This document shows positions 1-12,329 of a stretch of 64,000 nt of DNA, in pieces (the stretch's first letter is position 1; the number at the start of each line of letters is the position of its first letter). Made by a program: the position numbers and the translations under genes. The notes below the pieces were generated by a model that was given only the letters and a program-made list of their open reading frames with translations, was not told where the DNA came from and ran no database searches. The DNA is from Hibiscus mutabilis. Taxonomy: Eukaryota > Streptophyta > Magnoliopsida > Malvales > Malvaceae. The stretch spans positions 23,897,188 to 23,961,187 of the forward strand of contig CM033747.1 in the NCBI GenBank assembly GCA_019671005.1, written 5' to 3'.

Positions 1-125
1 CACTATAGCATTATCTAATGCAAGATATAATAATCCTCAACCTAACTACACATGCTAGTCGTAAACATTCCATTATATAGGGGCAAATCCTTAAAAGAAC
101 TAATAGGGCCACGGTCTCCCCAAAA

Positions 126-588
126 TTTTGAGAAATTCAAATTTTGCCTTTAAATTTTTTTAAAATTTTAATTTATCCCCTCAAGATTTTTAAAAATTCA
201 TATTAACCTTTTAAAATTTTGAATATTTTTAATTAAATTTCCTCTCAAAATGTTTATTTATTTTTTGTTAAATCTCTCCAACTTATTAAAAATTTTAGGT
301 AAACCCTCAAATATTTTTAAAGCTAAAAGGAAGCAAATGAAGAAAAAAATTAAAAATTTTGAGAAATTCAAATTTTGCCTTTAAATTTTTTTAAAAAATT
401 TAATTTACCCCCTCAAGATTTTTAAAAATTCATATTAACCTTTTAAAATTTTGAATATTTTTAATTAAATTTTCTCTCAAAATGTTTATTTATTTTTTTG
501 TTAAATCTCTCCAACTTATTAAAAATTTTAGTTAAAGCCTCAAATTTTTTTAAAGCTAAAAGGAAGCAAATGAAGAAAAAAATTAAAA
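126..588. repeat. Two-copy 231-bp direct tandem repeat, AT-rich
   Basis: The segment beginning GAGAAATTCAAATTTTGCC at 130 recurs at 361, so the period is 231 bp. The two copies end near 356 and 588 and differ by a few substitutions and A/T-run length changes. The DNA is strongly AT-rich and no coding potential was seen. It looks like a local duplication in intergenic DNA. Confidence 0.85.
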
Positions 589-599
589 AAGTGCTACCA

Positions 600-3400
600 A
601 GGGGTGTTGAAAAAGTGACCTTGGCTAAGTGTGCTTGAGTCTTAGCCGTCTAAGCTAAGGCTATTCCTAATCTTAGCCCACCCTAAACAAATTTTAATCT
701 GTTCCCGTAAAATTTGAACCAACATTAAATATCCAACTAACCCCTCAGTGAAATTAATGCCTCATTTCACATCTGAAAAAAAAAATCTAGAGCCTTTCCA
801 AACTTTTCATCTTCCATCACCGTCTACTTCCCTGATCAGTGCCACTGCTCGTCCGTGAACATCATCGCCCTCGCCGACACGACCGTCGCCTCACCCAAAC
901 CTCAAGCCTAGTTGCCACTCCAGCTGTAACGTCTCCGTTCGCCGTGAAAAATGGTTTGAATGTTTATCGAAAACCCAAGGGTTTTCTGGTGATTACAGCC
1001 CCATAGGTCGTCTGTGCTCTTCATTGCCGTCACCACTAGACTTTTCATGTCGTGGCTAACAAAACCCTGCCCACCGATCGCCCCTCCAATGCGGTTCGTG
1101 TTTCGTCGGAGAATCATGAAAACCATTCGGTTTTCCTTCCATCGTCGTGTTTTTCGTCGTTTTCAAGCTCAGTAATTGCCCAAAACACTTTCGTTTTAAA
1201 TTCCACGTCATTTGCTACCGTTCGGGAGAGTTTTCCAATCGTTTGAGGTCACGCATGGCTCACACGCGCCACCAGAAGCGATTTTCGATCGCTGTAGATG
1301 ATTCGTCTTTAAACCGAAAAAGGTTCAGCCCTGAATCGGTCTAGCCAGATTGGGTTTAGATAATAAATTAGAGGTTAGCTCGGTTACGTATGTCAGACCA
1401 GCCTGCTTGGCCCAATGGCCTTTAGGTCTTAACCCAAATCGATTCAAGCCCAATTATTGACCCCACCCCAATTTGAGTCCGTCTGACACGATCTGAATTT
1501 GCCCGACTCGAACCCGGTTGACCATTTTACCGTTGACAGTTAATTTTGATCGAAAGTTAATTTTTTAAAAAAATTCTTATTTTGGGTTTTTTGACGTCCT
1601 AAATTCAATTTTACGCGAAATTCTAACCCAGAAGCCTCTAAATTTGGCCTTAAACCAAGTATGCATTTGTATCTAGTTAATTCATTTAAGAGATTTAATA
1701 TTAAGTTATGGTCTGACATGAAGTGTGTTTATTTATAGATACCCAAGACTCACTTGACCAACTGTTTGTTCAGCCTAGTTCCTCTCAATTCGCACACCCA
1801 CCTGTGCTCATAGTTACTCGAATGGTCTTAGAAACTCAGTAAATTATTAAGTTAGAATTTACTCTAATAGTAATTCTTTCTTGTTATGATCTAGGATCTT
1901 GCACTACTGCATAGTGTAGCGAGGCGGGTCTTTGTAGATCATTCTGACTAGCTTTTGAAGTGTGTTCCTTGTGTTCTATATTATTTTTTAATGTACTATT
2001 CAAAATGATTTTTCTGAATCAATTTTGGAATATTTTTCTAATTTATAACATGACTATTTTATATGTCCGAAAGTATGCCTCTATGTCTGATTGAAAGCAT
2101 GTTCCATGGTTACTGTTTTACTAGAATTCATGTATATCTGTCTTATGAATTCCAATTTTAATATTTACGGTATAAAACTTGATTTTATCTGGGGTATACA
2201 ATCTGGGATATACAATCTGGGATGTATTATGAAGTCTTTGCAGGTTCAGCCCTAATCCACCTGGTAATTCCTTATGGACCCAAGGTATTCCTTTGGGTAG
2301 GTTCTAATGCTTTAGCTCATGTAACTCCTTAATCAATTTTACTTTGATAATAACTCTTTCCCGTTATGATCTAAGATCTGGCACTACTGTAGAGCGTAGT
2401 GAGATGAGTGCTTAGTAGACCCTTTTTGACCAATTTTTGAGGTGTATTTCTTGTGTGCTATATTACTATTTTAATATACTGTTTGAAATGACTTCTCTTA
2501 ATCAATTTTTGAATATTTTCTCAGATTTATAGCGTGGTTATTTTATATGTTCGAAAGTATGCCTCTATGCCTGATTAAAAGCATGTTCTTCGATTATTGT
2601 TTTACTGAAAATTATATATATGTCTTATAATTTCCGATATTAACATTTACAGTATAAACACTTGATTTTATCTAGGGTATGCTATATGTGATGTATTATG
2701 AAGTCTCTACAGGTTCAACCCTAATACGACTATTAGTTTTTTATGGACTCAAGGTATTTTCTTGGGTAGTTTCTGATGCTTCAGCTCAGGTATTTCCTTA
2801 AGGACCTAAGATATCCCCTTCGGTTGGCTCTTAAGTCAAATCGGCTTAAGGTAAGTCCTTATGGATGTAGTTCTAGGGAACTGCATATTAGTGTACAGTT
2901 GGATAGTAGTTAAGTGTTAAATAAAATTTTAGTTGCCTCTTAGAAATATGTTTTACTGAAATGATGTACACATGTCTGAATTTACTTAAATTTTTTATTC
3001 TGCACTTATTGGAACACACTGAACAATCTAGCTCACACCACAAAATTTTCCCCTTTCGAATCCTTTTGAATAGGTTTTCCGGACTTAAAACTTGAAGGAT
3101 CGACACATTCAGTACACCCCTTTTGTTGTAATATTTTTATCTTCCAGACTATCTTCATTATGGTGATATGGGCCTATATTTTGATACTGTAAAAAAAACA
3201 TATTTTATCTAAGATTTACTGTTAAAAACTATATATCAAACACATTTTCACTCTTTTATTTTTGAAAACATATTTTAATTTCTATTAATCAAAAGTGTTT
3301 TTAAATTTTAAAAAATTCAAAAAAAATTCAAAAAAAAAATATTTTCTAAACGAAATCTAAAGGATTGTACTACAAATATTAATGAGATGAATTGGATCAA
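600..3400. other. Gene-free region, possibly a decayed LTR
   Basis: No convincing gene was found. Short ORFs between 900 and 1350 lie in a GC-richer patch but show no family similarity I recognise. The stretch near 3000-3120 (AGCTCACACC followed by a purine/pyrimidine-biased run) resembles the conserved 3' part of chromovirus LTRs elsewhere in this window, and the region carries a large internal tandem duplication. It could be an old LTR, but I could not place its ends, so this remains inference. Confidence 0.3.
1861..2800. repeat. Two-copy tandem repeat, period 480 bp
   Basis: The landmark TTCTTTCTTGTTATGATCTA near 1875 has a diverged partner exactly 480 bp downstream. Further matched landmarks (TATGCCTCTATG, GTATTATGAAGTCT, GGTTCAGCCCTAAT) keep the same order and spacing. 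The copies have clearly diverged, so the duplication is old. No ORF spans it. Confidence 0.8.
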
Positions 3401-3948
3401 TATCCATACTTTTTGTATTGTATATAATGTATACTTTTAAATTCTACAAAATCTCCCAAATTTTAGTGGGAGAGTACTAGTATTCCGTTGTGTAAAAATA
3501 TATTCACATTTTTCTTTTTAGGGAAAAATAGAAAAAGTTCAAGTAAAGGAGATCAAGACGGGTAAAAGCTGGACCCAAAATACAGGAGTTGTATGGTCTG
3601 GTATTGCAGTACATGAAATGGAATGGGGTTATATATATATATACATGCAGCTGATTAGAATCAATCTCTGTTCTACCTTTAACTTTTCAATCACATTCAT
3701 AACTATACTTCATTACTCGGCAGCCACGCCAATCCGAGCCCCAGCACATTTAGTCCATCCATATGCAAACCTGTTCATGTTCATAATCATGAATTAATGA
3801 GGAAGCCCTCCCGGAACACAAAGAATGCATCACACTTCTATCAACTAATAGCTTACACATCATCACCTTCCCTACAAAGAAACCTCCAACCTCTCCAACT
3901 CGAAACTATGCCTTCCCGTAGCAAGCCCAACAGAAAATGCCGGCTGCA

Positions 3949-6900
3949 TTAGCCGAATCGAATTACTATGCACGATATGTCATCTTTGCTTTTTCTTGCC
4001 AATGCCTCGGTTGTTAATCGTTTGGCTGCTACCTGTGGGTCCTTCACGGATTTCACCAAATTAACTGCCTCTTCATTCTTCATTACCTGCCGAAGAAATC
4101 AAACAAGTTATTTGGCTATTTACAGAAAAAAACATAAAACTAATGAACTATGCCATTTCCATTAATGCCACCATTTTATCGTTTCCTGCTCAAATAAATC
4201 TTTACTACAAAAGCAACAAAGATTTCGAAATATACCACCAATTTTAGCAGAACAAGTACAAAACACCACACCACAAGGCTTTGTTCTTTGCTATACATGA
4301 ATTTCCCTAAAACCAGTCCGAGTATTTGTAATCGAGCATGCATTAAGTCGTGTTTCACAACATAAGAAGTTTGATACTAAAAATGTACAAACTTTTTAGT
4401 GCTATGAATGTCAAATTGATTATTATCCTATATATATTGACGACAGAGTTTTTAAACTACATTGGCAAGCGTACAAAATCAACACGTTCTTGCTAATTTC
4501 CCTAGTTATAGACGAATTGCAAAGTTTAAAAATCTAACATCGATGTATAGGATAATTTTTCATTCTAAATAGTGAACATATACTGCTAATTTTAAACAAT
4601 AGAAACTTTTTACTGTTTTTGTTTTTCCTTGTGTAAAAGTACTAAAGGACATAATTGAACGGAGATTTTGTATCTAACAAGTTAATAACTATTCAAGGGG
4701 GAAGAACAATGATCTAAGAAAGAAACAATAAAAGTTTTAAAATAACATTTTATTACTATTATTATTTTTGAAGGTAAAGTAACATTTACTTGATCTAATA
4801 TGCAACTTTTACCTAGACAATTTTAACAATTTTCCTCTTTCTAGAAATTTTCAACGTTTTTCTACTGAAATTTTCCCATGAAATTGTCTCCAAAATGAGT
4901 TAATTGATGCGTTAAAATTTTAAATCAGTGACAAGTCGGAACTTAATAAATTCAAATTATCAAGGATCTATCAATCACCACCTTATGGATATTAACAATC
5001 AATTTGATAATTATCTACTTTTATCAAATAGATATTAACCTTTCAAAACATCAATTAAATGCACATTCACCAACAACTATCATCAGGCATGTCTAAGTAA
5101 AGAATTAATTAATTATATTTTGAAAAAAGACTTGACGAAGAGGCTAAGCTGACAGCTAGGCTAATGACAAAACTTAATTGATAAGATACTAATACTTTGA
5201 GGACTCAATTTTTTATATTTTGACGTTTTGAGACCAAACTAAATTTAGGACCATAGTTTGAGGACAACTGATGCAATTAACCCAAACAAAATTAGTAAGG
5301 AAAGAAATATTGATAAAAGGGTAAATGCATGCAAATATTAAGAAACCATGAATTCTAAAGATGTTATAGATGAATTACTATATTAATAACTCTAGACTTA
5401 TAAACCTAACACCTTGGTACACACGCACCACCTAATTTGTTATAACCTACTGTGATTGACAGTTCATGATAAATGCATGAAAGGGGTGAAACTATCAATT
5501 CATCACGCAATCTCCGCATCTTCAAGCTTCCTCCATTGACGTCACCACCATAAGCAAATCAGAATTTTCAGATTTGATCTTTACCTATCCTTTTTTTTTG
5601 CTTTGTTTTTCTCTTTATTTAGATTTGCACTACTCTATCAGTTCAGCTCATCAAAGGGAGACTGAAACCTTATCACTCCTAAGAGAAACTAAATCTATTT
5701 CAAGGTTTTTGATAGAACTTTGCTCGTTGTTTATTATTCCATACGTCCACTTTAAATAAAGATTGATCTTATTGCATAAATAGAAAAAAGGAAATAAATC
5801 AATTGAAATAAAAACACAATCATGAAACTTAAGGAAAGTAATAAAATCACAATCTAAGGATTCAGTTCATAGCATTACTCCTCTCCTGGAGAAAACTTAT
5901 CCTTGAGCCCGAAGGCAGGATACACCTAGGCAAAAGGTACCTTACTCAAGAGCGACTGGCATTGTAGTCGAATTAAAGGCGGTTTTAATAGATAAACCAA
6001 ACACTACAACACCATTATTCCTTCTCATTACTAATAGTCGAAACCAATAGAGGTCGTGTATTTCCACAAAGTTATTCTTATTTATCAGCACCATTGAATA
6101 GATCTTTTCAAACTTCTCACCAACATTCACAATTTTCAAAAATAACCTAGTTAAGTTTTCTCAACCATCAACTCCCATGAATTCAAGCATGTCTTTAGTG
6201 ATAAAAGTACTAGTTTATTTATGCAATCATTTTGCTAAGAAACTAGTTTGAACTTGTTTATTCAACAATGATCAGACACAGCAAATAAAAATTAGAAAGC
6301 AGGACAGCAAAATTTTCTTACTTCAACCAAACAAATATGCATACGCAGCAGCCCTATTAAATTTTCCTTAAGTGTGTAAAGCAAGAATTCTTACAACATG
6401 AGATAAAAACAATATCTCTTCTCAATTACGCTCCAGTCAACTTATGTTTTCTTAAAGTTTTAATAAATGGAGTATAATATATCCAACAATGGAGATTGAG
6501 TCGACCCAATCTCAAATTGTCGATGCAATTAACATGCTAAGCTTAAGCACTTGAACTTTGACCTAAGTTCAAATTGAGCTAAATCGAATATTTAAACCCT
6601 TAGACAAATTTGAGCAACTTATTGATTGGAGTAGGTTGGTCATTCAATCATTAATAGATAAACCATACAAAATGCAAATGTTCCTTTGCCTTTAGAATTT
6701 ACCATATCTCCCTCCATTTCTTCTACAAAGTTTAGAGAGAGAGAGAGAGAGGTCAGCCACATAAGAATGCCCATTCATATGCTTTCGGTTTCAGGAATGT
6801 GTTTTGAGTATTAGAGAAGTGTAACAACAAAGATGACACAATTCTCTACTCTTTTCAAAGCCTATCAGCTACTTTGAGGCAAAATTGTAATGTTCATATT

Positions 6901-9248
6901 ATTCAATATTAAAGTTCCTTTAGAGGATAAAACTTCATGGGAATCTAAACACGAGGCTTGGACCATATTTCTAACTCAGCTTCTTACACAGTTGCATCAA
7001 AGGAATGATTCAGAACAAGTCCAAAAAGAGATCTCTTGGAACAAATCTGTCAACATTAAAACTATATAGAAGTAATGTTTGTTTGAGATCCAAGTCTTCA
7101 ATTTAACAGACAAAACAAAATTTAGATTTTAAAAAGCTTTGTCAAGGGAATTTCAGATTAAGATATCAAAACTCAAAAGAAAGAGGAATCCCTGTTTACC
7201 TGCTTGCACAAGATAATAATTCAAAATAAAGCATCCTATACACTAGCTCAGTATCAAAATAATAATAATAATAATAATAATAAAGTAAAACGGAAAGAAC
7301 TTATTAAGAAAATTTTGAATCTTCAATTAAGAATGCACCAAGCAGAAAGCACTTTCAGCATTTCTTTTAAAACATTTACAAGTACAGAGAGAATGGTGCA
7401 GAGAGTATCTCAGATTCATCTTCATTGAAGAAAATTATGAGATAGTTTTGCAAAGCATCGTTGCAAATTTGCAACAAAAAATTTACCCAGGCCAAAGGGT
7501 AACCCATATGTGATGTATGATGCAAAAGATTACAAGCAAGATTAAGCTACTGATAATTTTTATCTAGTAATTTTACTACTTTTTAGTGACAATTTAATGT
7601 TCACACGTATAGATGTACGATTTCTAGATTATGAATTATATTAACTAGTGTTTTTTGCTAAGTTTCCAGGTTCTAAAGCATTTTGTTGTTGTTTAGTAAT
7701 TTGCATTTCTATTACAGTTTAAGGTTTAGTTCCTAGGCATCTATGCTATTCTATTTCTAAGGAGGTTTTGGATTATCAATTACTGAAATTTAAGGAATCT
7801 GAAATCATAGCATTGATTCTTCTACTCTAGCCCTTTTATTTGTCTAACTACTTTCCTCCTTTTTTTTCAGGTGAACCAGACAACAGTCTACCACCCCCGA
7901 TTCTTACATGGTTTTTTTCTTTTTAAACGTGTCCAGGTCTTTTTTTTCAGTAGACAGCTTAACATTCATGCAATTTCCTTACCCTTGGTGTGTTCCATGC
8001 AGCATGAAACAGGAGATGCAGAATAGAGATCAAAGAAACATACTAAAGTGACAAGTGCTATAAATAATAACCTATTTAACAACTGACCTTCCACAAACCA
8101 TCACTAGCCAGTATTACAAAGTCAATGGTGGGGTCTATGGGGACATGTCTGACATCAGGTTCTGAGCTTAAATGTGCTTTAAGGCTCTGATCCCCAAAAG
8201 CCCGTGCTACAGCAAGTTGACCATTAACCCTAGGCACGTCTCCTGAAATGAATCACATCTTCATTATAAGTGACTTAGCATGTAGCATAATTGGTTTGGA
8301 TTGACACCCATGCAGAGAGTGATAAAAGGACACAAATATAACATGCATAATACCAGGAAGTGCAGTCACAAAGCCACCCTGCTTCTCGATCCTTCTTCGT
8401 TCAGCACGCGGCTCATGGTCAACCGTAATTTGATTGGCTGAGCCCCTCTCACACACAACAGCCCTAGAATCACCAATGTTTGCTACCCATAAATCTTTGC
8501 CATCAATGACGATTGCAGTAACAGCAGTGGAGCCACCAGGTCCTAATTGCATAGAGTTATCCAATATAAACTTATCCGTGGAGGAGTATGCACTCCGTAT
8601 TGCCGCCTCGGGGTCTTTCCAGAAATTCGGCTGTATCATCATATTTAAGCCAAGTATCATATAACAAGCAATTGGAATTCGGAACACAAGAGATGTGATG
8701 GGAAGAAAAGATACCTCTTCGAGTATGTTATTGAAAAGGTTGTCTTTCAAATAAGTGGGCACGCGATCCCCCAAGTGACCATCGAAGATTGCAAACAATC
8801 CAAGGGTATGATTCCCCTTTTTCCTATACTCAGCAACATGGTAATCTTCCATATTATGGCCTGATTGACCTTCCACTAAGTGGAACCCATGGGAAACTTT
8901 GTTACTTGATGAATTGCTTTTCCCTTTCCCCCCTTTCCCCTTGTCTGATGAGGACGATTTCAGACAAGCAACATTCTGCAGCCCAAACACAAATTCACAG
9001 GGCAACAAATTAGCAGATGTATTAATTTCTTTATTTCAACTTCATACATATACATATACACAACCCAAACCTATATTTCTGTGTATAACTTGCAAGTCAA
9101 CCCAAGTAATTGAATAATAAAACCAAAATTAAAAGAGCGGGTAGGCATATATGAATTACTGATAGGAGAGGGTTACCTTGATTTTTGTGAAAAAGCCGGC
9201 TTCTTTAACAGGGCAGGAGGTACCAGCAACGGATGAATGTTTGCTCAT
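3949..9248 (-). CDS. Protein phosphatase 2C (PP2C family), five exons, complete
   Basis: Serine/threonine protein phosphatase of the metal-dependent PPM/PP2C family. Exons on the minus strand are 9248-9177, 8975-8715, 8630-8354, 8242-8088 and 4086-3949. Every intron is GT-AG, and the frame is open for 300 residues, close to the usual size of short plant PP2Cs. Visible family motifs are NMEDY (65-69), FDGH (88-91), GSTA (144-147), NIGDSRAV (162-169), DHEP (182-185), GGFV (196-199), ARAFGD (216-221), ASDGLWK (249-255) and the C-terminal DDISC (290-294). Expected metal ligands D89, G90, D251 and an Asp of the final DD are present. The start was chosen because the short first exon (24 residues) joins in frame to the conserved exon. 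No signal peptide or membrane segment is seen, so the protein is probably cytosolic or nuclear. It resembles plant PP2Cs of the type in which a Gly/Ser/Lys-rich stretch precedes the catalytic domain. The specific substrate cannot be told. The last intron is unusually long. Confidence 0.93.
6734..6752. repeat. (GA)n microsatellite
   Basis: Nine uninterrupted GA dinucleotides lie inside the long PP2C intron. Confidence 0.95.
7257..7283. repeat. (AAT)n microsatellite
   Basis: About nine AAT triplets lie inside the long PP2C intron. Confidence 0.95.
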
Positions 9249-10346
9249 GTTTTCAACTTCAACTTCAACATATATATATATATATATATAAAAAAAAACC
9301 AAGTCGTTTCCTTCCTTTCCCTTGCCAGATAATCGATATGCTGCTGTATTTTGTTAAAATTGGCCAATACCCAGAAACAAAGAAGGATCAGATGAAAAGA
9401 CCGACTTTTCTGTTCAGGTGTGAATTCAAACCCCCAAAACTCTCAAACATGAAAATTAGGATCAGGAAAATTTATATATTGGAGAACAGATAGAAGTTGG
9501 TTTTTGTTGACCATTACAACATAATATGCAAGGATGAAAACGAAGACCAACTGGGTTGTGATTGGTGTTTAGAGTTTGACCGGTAACACCCAGAAATAAT
9601 AATTAGCGGAGAGCTTTTCTTAAAGAAATTTACTTTTAAGGATTCAAACTGTATAAATTTTGGATTATGGTTTGTTTGAACGGTGCAATCTTTTGTTGTT
9701 TATGGTATTAAATTACTTACAAAGATGACGTCAAATTCCGCGTGGGGTTGGTCGTCTTGCCCACCCAGGCGTTCTTCCTTGAAACTTCCGCCGATGGCGA
9801 CTTCCCTTCCCCAAATCTTTTTTCCTTTTAAACTCTCTCAAACTATACACTCTTGGATATTTTCGTGAAAGAACTCTTGGAAAATTATACTTGGCTGTAA
9901 ACGGTCGGGACAAATTAATCGGCTCTGATTTTTTCATCATTTATAAATCTTTAATATTCTTTTAAGTTTATATTACAAATAAGTATATAAAACATACTAA
10001 TTTTTTTTTATTTAGGATTTTAAAGTATATTTTAATTAAAATAAATATTTAAAATACATTTTTTTATTTTTCTAACTTTTTTTAATTTTTGTTTTTATCC
10101 AAAGGCGGCTGACCGCTGCTATTGCAGACGGCTGGCCTCTCATCTCGTTTTTACTCTTTTTTTTTTGTTTATTTGTTTTTTTTCTTTTCTTCATTTTTTT
10201 CGGCTCGGCTTTCCCTGCTTTCTCTCTTTATAGGTGCTTCAGTATCCCCTAAACTTTTAAGAAAAATTCAATTAAGCTCTTCAACTATTTTTACACTCAA
10301 TTAAGCCCTTAAATTTTAAATTTCACCACTTTTGACTAACGAAATT
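9249..10346. other. Intergenic DNA upstream of the PP2C gene
   Basis: This holds the presumed promoter and 5' UTR of the minus-strand PP2C gene. A (TA)10 run at 9271-9290 lies just 23 bp upstream of the ATG, probably too close to be the TATA box unless the 5' UTR is extremely short. T-rich runs near 10140-10200 are low complexity. No gene was seen. Confidence 0.6.
9271..9290. repeat. (TA)10 microsatellite
   Basis: Perfect dinucleotide run followed by an A run, in the 5' flank of the PP2C gene. Confidence 0.95.
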
Positions 10347-10356
10347 CGTTATTGAC

Positions 10357-10620
10357 GAGAAATTATATTATGGGTCATTCCCGCCACGTCATCTATGGGA
10401 CTAACCAATAAAAATCACCCATCGCATTATTTTTTTCATGTCATATTTTTTACCAAGTAAATCTTCACTCATATTTACTGTAAATTAATTTTAAAAACAA
10501 TTTTTACCAAGTAAAAATTCACTTGATAAAAATATGATATGAAAAAATTAATAAAATAGGTAATTTTTATTGATTGATCTCATGGATGACGTGGCGGGAA
10601 TGACATATAATATAATTTTT
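10357..10620. mobile_element. Mutator-like MITE, 264 bp, long hairpin
   Basis: The left arm (10357 to about 10470) and right arm (about 10500 to 10620) are imperfect inverted repeats of about 120 bp around a short centre. They share CATTCCCGCCACGTCAT read from the left or, reverse-complemented, from the right. The element is bounded on both sides by the 10-bp direct repeat CGTTATTGAC (10347-10356 and 10621-10630), a target-site duplication of the 9-10 bp class typical of Mutator elements. It has no coding capacity, so it is non-autonomous. Confidence 0.8.
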
Positions 10621-10630
10621 CGTTATTGAC

Positions 10631-11719
10631 CATTAACCTCTTTAAAAATGCTTACTTGTATTTTAAATTGCCACATAACCTTCTTTAAAATTGTCACTTC
10701 ATGCTGACATGGCAAGAAAATTATTTAATAAAAAATATTATACTATATAATTAATTTCCAAAAACTAACGAGATTTAAAGCTTAAATTAATTATTTATAC
10801 TTAACAGTCGAAAATCCAAAAAAATCCTAACCTATTAATCCCCAAATTCCCAAATCAAATTCATCATTATATTCTTCATATTGCTTTTGTCGTCGGTGTC
10901 AATAGTCCTCAACTCCATTCCTCTTTGATTCAGCATCGGGTAAGTCATAATCTTTGTTATAATTCTTTCATATCTTTTATATCCTCTTGTTTTCATAGTT
11001 GCCAATATCTCTTATAATTATTAGTTATGAGATCTACTCCACGTTAACTCTGCCGCTTCAAATAAGTTTTAACCCATGTATATAACAGACATGGTCTCAG
11101 TTATAGAGTTTTTGTTTTTATATTGTTTTAAGTTTTACTTTTTTTCAAGTAAACAAATTATTTATCATTTTCAGTTTTCTTTAGACTAAATTCGATTGTT
11201 TGTATTCACAAATAAATATTCAAATACATATTTTATTTAAATTGTAGTGTTTATATATTCTATTTATTTGTTTTTTTTTTGCATATTTTCTCTATTTTAA
11301 TAAAAATTGTTTATCTTACACTTGGTATCTGAGATATAATATATTTTATTTCTAAAATTAGTGACATGTATATCTAAGTAACAGAATGTCTCTAAAATGG
11401 TTTCTGTAAATAAAAAAAAAGAATTTTAAGATTTTGACATGTCGGTTATTTTTTCTTTTAATTCACTTGGCTTGTCTTTTTTTACTTTATTTTATTTTAC
11501 TTTTAATGTTCTTCATTAAAGACTGAATTTGTATGTATATTTTTTAGTTTTCAGGATTAATTACCTTTCTTTTATCCTTTCATCAAAGTCAATTACGCAT
11601 GTTTATATATTCTCTGTAATTGTCTATTTTCTTTGGATTGACATTGATTGTGACAATTAATTTTGGTTCACTAAATTATTATCGGTGACATATTACAATT
11701 TTCTATTTTTTATACAGTA
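10631..11719. other. AT-rich intergenic DNA
   Basis: No ORF, RNA gene or repeat structure beyond AT-rich runs was recognised. Confidence 0.6.
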
Positions 11720-11868
11720 TGGCTGACGATCCGGAAACTGTTTATATGTTGCGTTATTCCATGGTGGCATATTTAGGATTAACCCCAAGTTTGAATATGA
11801 AAATGGAGCGGTTGAACGATTTCATGTAGTTCCCGATATATTATGCTTATGGGATATTATTTGATCAA
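11720..11868 (+). pseudogene. Fragment resembling the N-terminus of a Mutator-type transposase
   Basis: An ATG at 11720 opens MADDPETVYMLRYS. A one-base frame change then leads into a second frame reading HGGIFRINPKFEYENGAVE, which ends around 11868. The HGG-x-F followed by a Gly-rich acidic stretch is reminiscent of N-termini of plant MULE transposases. No later transposase domain follows, so this is at most a truncated, frameshifted scrap. Similarity is by eye only. Confidence 0.3.
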
Positions 11869-12329
11869 TTAATGATGGAAGGCCAAGAGGGGTGAATTGA
11901 CAATTTAAAATTTTGGTGGAAGCAACTTAGAAAATGAAAAGAATTGGGACACATGATTTATAGTGATTCAACCTTTTAACAAAGTTTACATCCACTATCT
12001 TAACTATCAACACTAAAGATTTTTTTAAATCCGCTATATTTGCTTTCCTTTTGAGGTTAAATGAGATAATCTTACACTCCCTTAAGACTTATACCCCAAA
12101 GTCTTAAGAATTCCTCACAAAGTGAACACAAATGAAGAAAACTGAAAAATCCTCTTAAAGGTATAATGTTTGCCCAATACAATATTCACTCAAACCCCAA
12201 ACTTGAATAAAAATATTACAAATCCTCGAACCCAATTTACTTAGGCCTTATGTTGGGAAGCCCAAATCAAGGAAAGTTAGATTTGGTCTTTGTGATAAAT
12301 TTAAAAGAGATGATATGAGTAAGGGTAAT
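11869..12329. other. Unclassified repeat-like DNA
   Basis: The phrase AGGCCAAGAGGGGTGAATTG near 11880 is of the kind found in plant LTR-element ends, but I could not define element borders. No gene was seen. Confidence 0.3.

Larger units (their letters stand above)
4087..8087 (-). other. 4.0 kb last intron of the PP2C gene
   Basis: This joins the exon ending in GLWK to the exon starting in VM. It has a GT donor (8087-8086) and a CAG acceptor (4089-4087). The intron is AT-rich and contains a GA microsatellite (6734-6752) and an AAT microsatellite (7257-7283). No coding domain was recognised in it, and its short ORFs look like chance. A transposable element insertion could explain the length, but I found no clear terminal repeats. 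Confidence 0.8.

Noticed and set aside
3949..4086. A small separate gene at the ORF near 3968-4165
   Set aside because: That plus-strand ORF is the shadow of the last PP2C exon on the minus strand, which completes the DDISC motif in frame.
8434..9117. Plus-strand ORFs over the PP2C exons
   Set aside because: They overlap exons that clearly encode PP2C motifs on the other strand, and have no recognisable features.
9271..9290. TATA box of the PP2C gene
   Set aside because: The (TA)10 run is only 23 bp upstream of the ATG, leaving almost no 5' UTR. It is treated as a microsatellite.
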